A stretch of DNA of 64,000 bases from Streptomyces paludis. GTDB taxonomy: Bacteria > Actinomycetota > Actinomycetes > Streptomycetales > Streptomycetaceae. Positions 15,720-23,116 of this stretch are shown here, piece by piece (the first letter of the stretch is position 1; each line of letters starts with the position of its first letter). A model generated the notes under the pieces. That model searched no databases. It was not told the origin of the DNA and saw nothing but the letters and a program-made list of their open reading frames with translations. The DNA lies in NCBI RefSeq assembly GCF_003344965.1, contig NZ_CP031194.1, forward strand, positions 4,154,001-4,218,000, written 5' to 3'. The position numbers and the translations under genes were made by a program.

Positions 15720-16648
15720 GGCGGGTTCTGCTCATCGGCTCCGGGGAGGTCGGAGCCAAGCACACCGAGGCCCTGAACCGCACCGACGGGATGGACCTGG
15801 TGGGCGTCGCCGACCCCTCTCCAGTCGTTGCCCCACCTGCCGGGGTGCCGCTGTTCGCACAGTGGGGGAACGCGCTCGGACAACTCGCACCGGACGTTGT
15901 CGTGGTGGCTGCGCCACCCGTCACCGCTCTGGTGGCTGCCCGGGCCGCCGCGCGGGCCGGCGCGACCGTCCTCGTGGAGAAGCCGGTCACACTCAACCCC
16001 GCCGACCTGGCACCGGCACTGGAAGACCGGCGGATCTTCGTCGCCTTCCAGCCGCACTTCGCCCCCGGGCTCGCCGGGCTGCTCGACCAGGCGCCGCCGG
16101 TTCGGCGGGCCACGGTGACACTGGTGTGCCGCCGGGACCGCGCCTACTACCGGAGCTGGCGCACCCGGTACGCCACCGCCGGGGGCATCCTGCACCAGCA
16201 GGCGATCCACGGACTGGCCCTCGCCCTGCGCCTGCTGGCACCCGCGCCGATTACCTCCTGCACCGCCGAGGTACGCCGTGTCCGGCAGTGGGCCGAATCC
16301 GAGGACCGCATCACCGCGACGGTGGCGTTCGAGGGCGGCGCACTCCTGACGGTGGACGCTCGGGTCGACAGCGACGAGCCTCGGCGTCACGACGTGAGCG
16401 TGCACCTGGACGACGGGCGGCAGGTGCACGTGCGCGGCCGGAATCTCGAAGCCGGCCTCGGCAGGCCGCAGTCCGCCCCCAGCGATCTGGCGCTGCGCCA
16501 GACCATGTACCGGTCATTGCCCGCCGGTGACACCGGTCCGCGCCATCCGTCCCTGTTCCCGCTTCCTCAGCTCCGCCGCACCCTGGAGGTCATCGATTGT
16601 GCCTACCGCAACGCGCGCACCGTTTCTGAGGCCGGTACTGCCACATGA
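15716..16648 (+). CDS. Gfo/Idh/MocA-type oxidoreductase
   Basis: A 310-residue NAD(P)-dependent dehydrogenase. The Rossmann start is LLIGSGEVGAKHTEAL (residues 4-20), followed by VLVEKPVTL (about residue 85), the conserved Lys-Pro element. GGILHQQAIHGLAL (about 155-170) carries the catalytic His of the C-terminal domain. Family members oxidise or reduce cyclic polyols and sugars, including inositols and UDP-sugars. The GTG at 15716 overlaps the previous stop by 4 bases, and the next gene starts 50 bases inside its end. The substrate is probably the product of the TIM-barrel enzyme. Confidence 0.88.
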   Translation: MRRVLLIGSGEVGAKHTEALNRTDGMDLVGVADPSPVVAPPAGVPLFAQWGNALGQLAPDVVVVAAPPVTALVAARAAARAGATVLVEKPVTLNPADLAPALEDRRIFVAFQPHFAPGLAGLLDQAPPVRRATVTLVCRRDRAYYRSWRTRYATAGGILHQQAIHGLALALRLLAPAPITSCTAEVRRVRQWAESEDRITATVAFEGGALLTVDARVDSDEPRRHDVSVHLDDGRQVHVRGRNLEAGLGRPQSAPSDLALRQTMYRSLPAGDTGPRHPSLFPLPQLRRTLEVIDCAYRNARTVSEAGTAT

Positions 16649-17825
16649 CCTCGATGTCGAGGTCGTCGAGCGCAAAGGCGTCGGGCACCCGGACACCCTC
16701 GCCGACTCCATCGCCGAGCTGGCCTCGATCCGCTACAGCGACTACTGCCTGAGCGAGTTCGGCGCCGTCCTGCACCACAACCTCGACAAGGTGGCCGTCC
16801 TCGGCGGTCGCGCCCGATTCGGTGACACCGACGGCATGTACGACCGCCCCGTACGGGTGATCTTCGGCGGCCGGATCTCCAAGACCTTCGGCGGACGTGC
16901 GATCCCTGTGCGCGACATCCTCGAGAACGCCGCCGCCGAGCAACTGCGCACCGCCCTGCCGGGGTTCGAGCGGATCACCTGGCAGGTCCGGCACGAGACG
17001 ACCGACTCCTCCAAGTTCGAGCGCTGGTTCGCCCCTCGTGGCCTGGCGGACCTGCCGGAGCGCCCTACGGCCTTCTCCAACGACACCGCGTTCCTCGTCG
17101 GCACGGCACGGCGCACCACGGCCGAGACCGTAGCGCTGCTCACCGAGGCATGGTTCCGCCGGCAGCCGTGGGCGGGCAGCGATATCAAGGCCCTGGTCAT
17201 CCGCGACGGGCACGCACTGACGGTCACCGTGTGCGTCCCGGCCGTGGCCGGACACCTGGCAAGCAGCGCGGAGTTCGAGGACGCCGTCAGCGACGCCGCC
17301 CAGGAACTCACCACCCAGCTCCTCAACCGCTCGCCCGGTCCGGTCAAGGTCGTGTGCAACACCCGCGACAGCCGCTCGGGCCCGCTGTCGGGCCAGTACT
17401 TCACCGTCTCCGGATCGGCGATCGACTACGGCGAAGACGGGCTGGTCGGCCGGGGCAACGCCCGTTCCGGTCTGATCACACCCGGGCAGCAGGCCGGCAA
17501 CGAAGCCCTGTTCGGGAAGAATCCCGCCTATCACGTCGGCAAGGTCGGCGGGTGGCTCGTCGACGAGGCGAGCCGCACGCTCGCCGAGAAGACCGGCAGG
17601 CCGTGCCGTATCGCGGTGATGTGGCGCAACGGGAGCCCCTACCCGGAGCCCGCCTCGCTCGACATCACCACCGCGGCCCTCGCCCCGTCCGGCACCGAGC
17701 TGGTGCGCGATGTGCTGCGCCGCACCGACTGGGTGCCCGATCTCGTGGACAACCAGCGCTACGTGCCCACCGTTCTGCCCGCAGCCGACCTGCTGGCCGA
17801 ACTCGGCCCGCCCACGCTGCCGTGA
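16599..17825 (+). CDS. Archaeal-type S-adenosylmethionine synthetase
   Basis: A 408-residue methionine adenosyltransferase of the archaeal class, not the bacterial MetK class. The marker strings are VERKGVGHPDTLADSIAE (residues 23-40), GGRARFGD (about 69-76), FSNDTAFLVG (about 159-168) and VGRGNARSGLITP (about 283-295). It would make S-adenosylmethionine from methionine and ATP, or use a methionine or nucleotide analogue. The GTG at 16599 follows GGAGGT and lies inside the preceding gene by 50 bases, so they are coupled. Streptomyces should already have a housekeeping metK, so this copy implies a dedicated or altered substrate. A horizontal origin is plausible. Confidence 0.88.
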   Translation: MPTATRAPFLRPVLPHDLDVEVVERKGVGHPDTLADSIAELASIRYSDYCLSEFGAVLHHNLDKVAVLGGRARFGDTDGMYDRPVRVIFGGRISKTFGGRAIPVRDILENAAAEQLRTALPGFERITWQVRHETTDSSKFERWFAPRGLADLPERPTAFSNDTAFLVGTARRTTAETVALLTEAWFRRQPWAGSDIKALVIRDGHALTVTVCVPAVAGHLASSAEFEDAVSDAAQELTTQLLNRSPGPVKVVCNTRDSRSGPLSGQYFTVSGSAIDYGEDGLVGRGNARSGLITPGQQAGNEALFGKNPAYHVGKVGGWLVDEASRTLAEKTGRPCRIAVMWRNGSPYPEPASLDITTAALAPSGTELVRDVLRRTDWVPDLVDNQRYVPTVLPAADLLAELGPPTLP

Positions 17826-18709
17826 CCCCGACCGCCGTGGCGACCGGCCACCTCACCGCTGTCCTGGGGCTTCCTCCGGGGCTGGACACAGGCCCGGCCG
17901 CCACGGCGGCCAACCGGCTTCCCGGCGGCTGGTACCTGTCCGTCCCGGGCCCCGAGAGCCGGGACTGTCCGGCCGTGACGGTGACCTACGCCGAAGCGGA
18001 GCCCACCGTCGCCGTGGACGGACAGACGGTCCGCATGAGCCTCCCCCGGCCTGTGGCCCGCTCCTCGACGCTGGCCTACACGACGTACACCGCCCTGGAA
18101 CGGGCCCGCCAGCAGCGGCACATGCTCACCCTCCACGCCAACGCGGCCGTCACGCCCAGCGGGCGCGGCGTCCTGCTGCTGGGCAACAAGGGCGCGGGCA
18201 AGACCAGCGTGACACTGGCCCTCGGCGCCCGCGGCTGGACCCACGCCGGTGACGACTTGACCGTCCTGGCCGAGAACGACGCGGAGCTGCTGATCCTGCC
18301 GGGCAAGGCGACCGCCGCCGTCCGCCCGCAGGACCCGCAGCTGTGGCAGTCCCCGAAGCCCATCGTCGGCCTCACCCCCTTCCTCCGCGTCCCCGTTCCC
18401 CTGGCAGGGGTCATCCGCCTCATCGTCCATCCCGCCGTCCCCCGCCCGCTGCTGGTGTCGGCCACGCCGTTCTCCGCGAACGAACAGCTCCGCCTCCACG
18501 AGGCCCTCGCCCGGTACATCAGCGGACTCCCCACCCCGCTGACCGGCCCCACCGGGGCGCCGTACGGACCGGTCTGGCCGCTGGACGACGTCCCGCTCGC
18601 CCGCTGGCGGACCCACCTGATCGCACGGCTCCAACAGCACCAGTACGGCTATCTGTACGCGCCCGACCCGCAGACCGCCGCCGACCTCATCACCGAGGAG
18701 TACGTGTGA
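17822..18709 (+). CDS. HPr-kinase-like P-loop kinase
   Basis: A 295-residue protein. A Walker A loop GNKGAGKTS (residues 121-129) is followed by LALGARGWTHAGDDLTVL, matching the HprK/P C-terminal kinase domain, where the Asp pair acts in phosphotransfer. The N-terminal 100 residues are divergent and lack the HprK N-domain. HprK-like kinases in peptide pathways phosphorylate Ser residues (for example in the lasso peptide paeninodin), and others act on small sugars or cofactors. The GTG at 17822 overlaps the previous stop (GTGA). The partner may be the small peptide or an intermediate of the pathway. Confidence 0.82.
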   Translation: MTPTAVATGHLTAVLGLPPGLDTGPAATAANRLPGGWYLSVPGPESRDCPAVTVTYAEAEPTVAVDGQTVRMSLPRPVARSSTLAYTTYTALERARQQRHMLTLHANAAVTPSGRGVLLLGNKGAGKTSVTLALGARGWTHAGDDLTVLAENDAELLILPGKATAAVRPQDPQLWQSPKPIVGLTPFLRVPVPLAGVIRLIVHPAVPRPLLVSATPFSANEQLRLHEALARYISGLPTPLTGPTGAPYGPVWPLDDVPLARWRTHLIARLQQHQYGYLYAPDPQTAADLITEEYV

Positions 18710-19767
18710 CGCCGAAGCCCGCCGCCGCGATCCTGCCCAGCCGGAACGAAGCCGCCACCGTCGCCGCCGTCGCCGCCGCGGTGGACAGCGCGCTGGACGA
18801 CGCGCGGGCGGTCATCGTGCACGCGGACTCATCCGACACCTCCCACACCGCCGACTCCTTCGCAGCCGTCTCCACGCTGGCCGGGACGGTCGGGCTGACC
18901 GGGCTGGAGCGGGGCAAGGGCGCCCAGATCCTTGCCGCCGCCCGGCTCGCGAAGATCGCCGACGCCGAAGTGGTGCTGATCGCCGACACCGACACCCGCG
19001 ACCCGGACCCGGCCGTCCACCGCGCGCTGCTGGACCGGGTACGCGACGGGGCCGCTCTGGCGATCGCCGACTACCCGCGCCATTGGGACGAGGCGAACCT
19101 CACCAACCATCTCGCCCGGCCGCTGATCGCCGCGACCACCGGACACGATGTTCCTCAACCGCTGGCCGGAGACCTCGCCGTCTCCCGCGAGGCCCTGGCC
19201 ACCGCCGTACGGGCCGCCGCCGCGCTGCCCGCCGAACTGGCGGTGTGCACGAACGGGTACGGCATCGATGCCTTCCTGCTGCTGACCGCCGCCGCGACCG
19301 GCCCCGTCACCTCCGTACGGATCGACGAGCCCAAACGGCATGCCGGGTCCTTCGGTCACCTCCCGGCCATCTTCCACCAGGCCGTCCCGGTGCTGCTGCA
19401 CCTGACCGCCGCGTGGAGCCGGTCGCCCGCACCGTCCGTCGGCCGCCCGGTCGTCTACCGGGCCGCCGACCGCGCGCTGTCGCCCGACCGGGTTCAGACC
19501 ATGCTGACCGCGCTGGGCGGCCTCGCGCCGCTCCCGGACGGATACGATGGCGAGCCCTGGCCGCTGCCCGTCGCGGGAGCCTGGCGCGCTGTCAACTCCG
19601 GTACCGCACCCGCCGATGCGACCCGCCAGTTGTGGCCGCACTATCTGCACCGCGTCCGTGACTGGCTCGTCAGCGGGCACCACGCCACCACCCGGCAGAG
19701 GGCCCAGGCGCTCGCCGCCGCACACGACCGTCTGCACACCGTTCTCGTCCCCGCAGGAGCTTCGTGA
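18706..19767 (+). CDS. GT2-like glycosyltransferase (GpgS-like)
   Basis: A 353-residue nucleotide-sugar transferase with a GT-A fold. The readable motifs are ILPSRNEAATV (residues 9-19), LERGKGAQIL (about 66-75) and the metal-binding IADTDTRDPDP (about 88-98). The GKG and DTD arrangement resembles glucosyl-3-phosphoglycerate synthases and mannosylglycerate synthases, which glycosylate a small carboxylic acid and not a polymer. Catalytic residues appear intact. The GTG at 18706 overlaps the preceding stop by 4 bases. It probably adds a sugar to an acid made by the earlier enzymes. Confidence 0.82.
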   Translation: MTPKPAAAILPSRNEAATVAAVAAAVDSALDDARAVIVHADSSDTSHTADSFAAVSTLAGTVGLTGLERGKGAQILAAARLAKIADAEVVLIADTDTRDPDPAVHRALLDRVRDGAALAIADYPRHWDEANLTNHLARPLIAATTGHDVPQPLAGDLAVSREALATAVRAAAALPAELAVCTNGYGIDAFLLLTAAATGPVTSVRIDEPKRHAGSFGHLPAIFHQAVPVLLHLTAAWSRSPAPSVGRPVVYRAADRALSPDRVQTMLTALGGLAPLPDGYDGEPWPLPVAGAWRAVNSGTAPADATRQLWPHYLHRVRDWLVSGHHATTRQRAQALAAAHDRLHTVLVPAGAS

Positions 19768-20516
19768 TGACCACCCCCACCTCCGGCTTCTCCGCCTTCG
19801 CCCTGGAACCCTTCCCCGAACTCCAGCCCGGCACCGATCTGGCCAGTGCCATCACCGACACCCTCACGCGCACCGGCACCGCCCTCCGGACCGGGGACAT
19901 CGTGGTGGTGGCCAGCAAGGTCGTGTCCATCGCGGAGAAGCGCTACGTCGATCTGGCCGGCATCAGCCCGTCGCCCGAGGCCGTGGAGCTGTCCGCCAGG
20001 ACGGGCAAGCCCGCCGAGGTCGTGCAGCTCATCCTGGACAACTCCACCGAGCACTTCCTGGCCACCGAACGCGGACCGATCATCGCCCGGCACACCCTCG
20101 GCCACCAGCTCACCTCGGCCGGGATCGACCGCGCCGGTACCGAGGGCGCATGGCTGCTGCCGGCAGACCCGGACTCCTCCGCCCGCGCCCTGCGCGATGC
20201 CCTGATCACCCACACCGGCGCGGACGTGGCCGTCGTCGTCGCCGACTCCGACGGCCGCGCCGACCGGCGTGGGGCGACCTGCATTTCCATCGGCGCCGCC
20301 GGGGTGGCACCCCTACGGATCACCGAGCACGACGGCAAGCGGCAGGAGGAGACCCTGACCGACATGATCGCCGCCGCGGCCGGAATCATCCTGGGCCAGC
20401 GAGGCCGCGGCGTCCCCGTTGCCGTCCTGCGCGGCATCGGCTACACCCCGTTCTCCGACGAGGGCGTGACCGCCATGCTTCACCACACCCCCGCTTCACC
20501 ACGCCCCCACTCATGA
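19764..20516 (+). CDS. CofE-like glutamate (amino acid) ligase
   Basis: A 250-residue protein of the F420-0:gamma-glutamyl ligase (CofE/FbiB N-terminal) family. Supporting strings are GDIVVVASKVVSIAEKRYVDL (about residues 44-64), THTGADVAVVVADSDGRADRRG (about 150-172) and an end reading LRGIGYTPF. The known reaction joins L-glutamate to a carboxylate using GTP. No F420 biosynthesis genes are nearby, so an analogous amide-forming step on another carboxylate is inferred. Starts at GTG 19764 or ATG 19767, overlapping the glycosyltransferase stop. Confidence 0.85.
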   Translation: MMTTPTSGFSAFALEPFPELQPGTDLASAITDTLTRTGTALRTGDIVVVASKVVSIAEKRYVDLAGISPSPEAVELSARTGKPAEVVQLILDNSTEHFLATERGPIIARHTLGHQLTSAGIDRAGTEGAWLLPADPDSSARALRDALITHTGADVAVVVADSDGRADRRGATCISIGAAGVAPLRITEHDGKRQEETLTDMIAAAAGIILGQRGRGVPVAVLRGIGYTPFSDEGVTAMLHHTPASPRPHS

Positions 20517-20528
20517 GCGCCCCTCGCG

Positions 20529-21344
20529 ATGAAGCAGCTAGCCGTACTCGGATCACCCATCGGCCAGGCACTCTCCCCGGTGCTTCACCGTGCCGCGTAC
20601 CAGGCCCTCGGCCTGAACTGGACCTACGGAGCCCGCGACTGCACCCCCGATCGACTGGCCGCCTTCCTCGCCTCCCTCGACGACACATGGGCCGGCCTGT
20701 CGCTGACCATGCCGCTCAAGCGCACTGTTGTCCCGCTCCTCGACCGGGTGTCGGACACGGTGGTGCGGATTGGAGCGGCGAACACCATCGTCGTGACGGA
20801 TGGCCGGCTCATCGGGGAGAACACCGACCTGTACGGCATGGTGCAGGCACTTCGCGAAGCGGGCACGGCGGCGCCGGCCGACGCCACAGTGCTCGGCGCC
20901 GGAGCGACCGCCTGCACAGCACTGGCTGCTGCCCGCGAGCTGGGCTGTGATCAAGCCACCGTGATCGCCCGCGATGCCGGACGGGCCCGTCCGGCCCTTG
21001 AGTCCACAGGCGAACGGATCGGCATCAGAGTTCGAGTCGAGCCTTGGGCCGCCGCGGTGGATCACCTCTCCGCCGACCTGGTCGTCTCCGCTCTGCCGCC
21101 CCGCGCCGCCGACGCTCTCGCGCCACTCTGGGCGCAGACACGCGCCTCAGGCACCCTCATGGATGTCGTCTACCGCCCCTGGCCCACCGCGCTCGCTCAT
21201 GCTGCCGAGGGGGCGGGACGGCGTGTCGTGGGCGGGCTGCCCATGCTCGTGCACCAAGCCGCCCGGCAGGTCACACTCCAGACCGGCCGGCTCACACCGC
21301 CGATCGACAAGATGCTGCATGCCGCTACGGCTGCCCTGGCCTGA
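20529..21344 (+). CDS. Shikimate dehydrogenase family enzyme
   Basis: A 271-residue AroE-like protein. The substrate-binding segments are GSPIGQALSPVLH (residues 8-20), LTMPLKR (about 60) with the catalytic Lys, and GENTDLYGM (about 97) with the catalytic Asp. The NADP-binding loop is VLGAGATACTAL (about 120). All key residues are present, so it should reduce 3-dehydroshikimate or a close analogue. The ATG at 20529 lies 12 bases after the CofE-like gene and completes the operon. As a second AroE in an accessory cluster, it points to a shikimate or quinate-type intermediate. Confidence 0.9.
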   Translation: MKQLAVLGSPIGQALSPVLHRAAYQALGLNWTYGARDCTPDRLAAFLASLDDTWAGLSLTMPLKRTVVPLLDRVSDTVVRIGAANTIVVTDGRLIGENTDLYGMVQALREAGTAAPADATVLGAGATACTALAAARELGCDQATVIARDAGRARPALESTGERIGIRVRVEPWAAAVDHLSADLVVSALPPRAADALAPLWAQTRASGTLMDVVYRPWPTALAHAAEGAGRRVVGGLPMLVHQAARQVTLQTGRLTPPIDKMLHAATAALA

Positions 21345-21738
21345 GAGGACGAGAGTCCGGGAGGGCGCGAGACGCGCTTGGGGTGGTTGGTGGCTGATGT
21401 CTTTCGGCTGGTGGGGGACTTGTGCGGGGGTGTCGGTGGGGGATGCGAGACTCGGGGCTATGGTGCTCGGCGATCTCAAGGGCGACCCGCACCGCCGTCT
21501 GACCTGGGCGCACGCGGACGCGATGGTTGAGGCGTTGCCGATGTCGTGCGTGAGGTGATCTACGGCGAGGTCCCTGGTGTCAGGAACACTGGGGCCGGTT
21601 GGTGGGTTCCTTCAAGAGGGCTCAGGGCAGGCGGAGTTGAGATCCGTGAAGCTCAGGGCGTCGGGTTGGAAGCGGGCTGAGGCGTATTTGACTCGGGTAG
21701 AACTCCGGGCAACCCAGGAAGGGGAAGGGGATGTGCCG
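21345..21738. other. Intergenic region, no gene supported
   Basis: A stretch of 394 bases after the operon. I see no conserved protein, RNA gene or strong hairpin. A short frame near 21461-21558 (MVLGDLKGDPHRRLTWAHAD) has acceptable codon use but no ribosome site and could be the remnant of a lost gene. Confidence 0.4.
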
Positions 21739-21852
21739 ATGACTGATATCTGGACCATCGTCGCCGCGTTAGCGGTCCTCAATGTGGCGGGCTTCCTCGT
21801 GGCGGTGGCGTTCGTCAATCTGCACCGCATTCGATGTCGTCGCCGCAGGTGA
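21739..21852 (+). CDS. Single-pass membrane micropeptide (37 aa)
   Basis: A 37-residue product that begins MTDIWTIVAALAVLNVAGFL, continues as a hydrophobic helix and ends in RIRCRRRR. One clean transmembrane helix is followed by a positively charged tail, so the C-terminus should lie inside. The ATG at 21739 follows GGAAGGGGAAGGGG. The ORF is short enough to be chance, but the ribosome site and the membrane-helix-plus-basic-tail design favour a real small protein. Confidence 0.45.
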   Translation: MTDIWTIVAALAVLNVAGFLVAVAFVNLHRIRCRRRR

Positions 21853-21870
21853 GGGGGCGTCAGTCGCCAG

Positions 21871-23040
21871 TCACCAGCCGCCGCCACCGCCTCCGCCTCC
21901 GCCGAAGTCGCCTCCCCCGCTGAAGCCGCCTCCACCGCCACCTCCGCCGCCTCCGCTGCTTCCGCCGCCGTGGCTGGTGATGTAGTCGATGGCGATGCCC
22001 ACGGCAATGTCGCTGTTGCTCGCGCCGTGATCGCTCGTGTTTCCGCCGCCGGAGGAGCTGCCGTCGTGTGAGCCGGAGCGGCTGTTTGCGCGGGGCGTTG
22101 TGTGGGGAGTGGTGCGCCTTCGCCTGGTGCGCGGGCGGGGGGCCGGTGGTGTCCACATCTCTGTGGCCACCGCGGCCCACCAATCCGTGAACGTCATCGG
22201 CGCGCCCGCGTCGCGGCACTCCTTCCTGACCCGGGCGCGGGCCCGGGCGTCCCACTTGAGCTTGCCGCTCCGGGGATGGAGGCCCAATTCACGCAATTTT
22301 GAGTACAGTTGGCGCGCGGTCAAGGGCTCTTCTGATTCGGCCGGAGACGCGGGCAGCGGGGTCACATCGCAGCGGTACACCAGGATGGCCCCGGGCTTCG
22401 CGTTCGTCTCGGCCGCCCTGCTGGTGTAGTTCCACACGGGCTGGTCGGCGAACTGGAGGGCCACCTCGCGACGCTGTTCCGCTTCCCGGGCCCGGGAAGC
22501 GATCTCGGCCTGTTCTTCGGCCTTGAGGTCCGAGATCCGCTGTGCGATCTCCACGCGTACGGAGCGGTACGCCTTGGTCGCCGGCTCCGTGGCCGCGAGG
22601 AAGGCGCGTTGTGCGTCCTCCGACCGTACGGTGGCCCTGCGTCGCCAACCCGGCAGGGGGACGGGGCGCCCCAACCGGTCCCAGCGCGCGCGGTGTTCGT
22701 ACAGATCCACGGTGATGCTCCGGCCGCCGTGGGCGCGGTAGAGCGCTTCGACCGCGCGGGAGAGCGTGTCGAGGTAGGTGCGTTCGGCGGCGGCCCAGCG
22801 CGTCAGGTCCGCTTCTGTGCAGCGCAGATTCTTGTCTCTGTCGATGCTGCGGTGGTAGGCGCGGTAGACGTGGACGCTGTCCTCGAACGCGAAGGACACG
22901 CTCGGGATGAACCTCACCCCGCACATTCCCCTGGTATCCAGGCGAATTTCGGCCAGATCCATCCGGACCAGCTCTTCCGCGGCCAGGTCCGATTCCGCCA
23001 CGACCACCACCCCCACAAGCGCGCGGCCCGCTCCGACCAC
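21871..23040 (-). CDS. Gly-rich-tailed hypothetical protein (389 aa)
   Basis: A 389-residue protein with three parts. An N-terminal domain contains MCGVRFIPSVSFAFEDSVHV. A charged helical middle (about residues 150-200, EIAQRISDLKAEEQAEIASRAREAEQRREVAL) suggests coiled coil. A helix-turn-like segment (LTARQLYSKLRELGLHP) precedes a tail of almost only Gly and Ser ending GGGGGW. No family is recognised. The start is ambiguous, with several in-frame GTGs between 23040 and about 23000 and no clear ribosome site. The polyglycine tail suggests phase separation or a surface role, which is inference only. Confidence 0.6.
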   Translation of the reverse strand: MVGAGRALVGVVVVAESDLAAEELVRMDLAEIRLDTRGMCGVRFIPSVSFAFEDSVHVYRAYHRSIDRDKNLRCTEADLTRWAAAERTYLDTLSRAVEALYRAHGGRSITVDLYEHRARWDRLGRPVPLPGWRRRATVRSEDAQRAFLAATEPATKAYRSVRVEIAQRISDLKAEEQAEIASRAREAEQRREVALQFADQPVWNYTSRAAETNAKPGAILVYRCDVTPLPASPAESEEPLTARQLYSKLRELGLHPRSGKLKWDARARARVRKECRDAGAPMTFTDWWAAVATEMWTPPAPRPRTRRRRTTPHTTPRANSRSGSHDGSSSGGGNTSDHGASNSDIAVGIAIDYITSHGGGSSGGGGGGGGGGFSGGGDFGGGGGGGGGW

Positions 23041-23116
23041 AGCCGCCGCCGGCCCGTGCCCCCGGGCGGCGGTCGTGGTCCCCGTATCTTCACCATAGCC
23101 GTCCGTAACCTCGGTG

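Noticed and set aside
21461..21558. Short frame reading MVLGDLKGDPHRRLTWAHAD
   Set aside because: No ribosome site and no match I recognise. It may be a remnant of a lost gene but cannot be supported.
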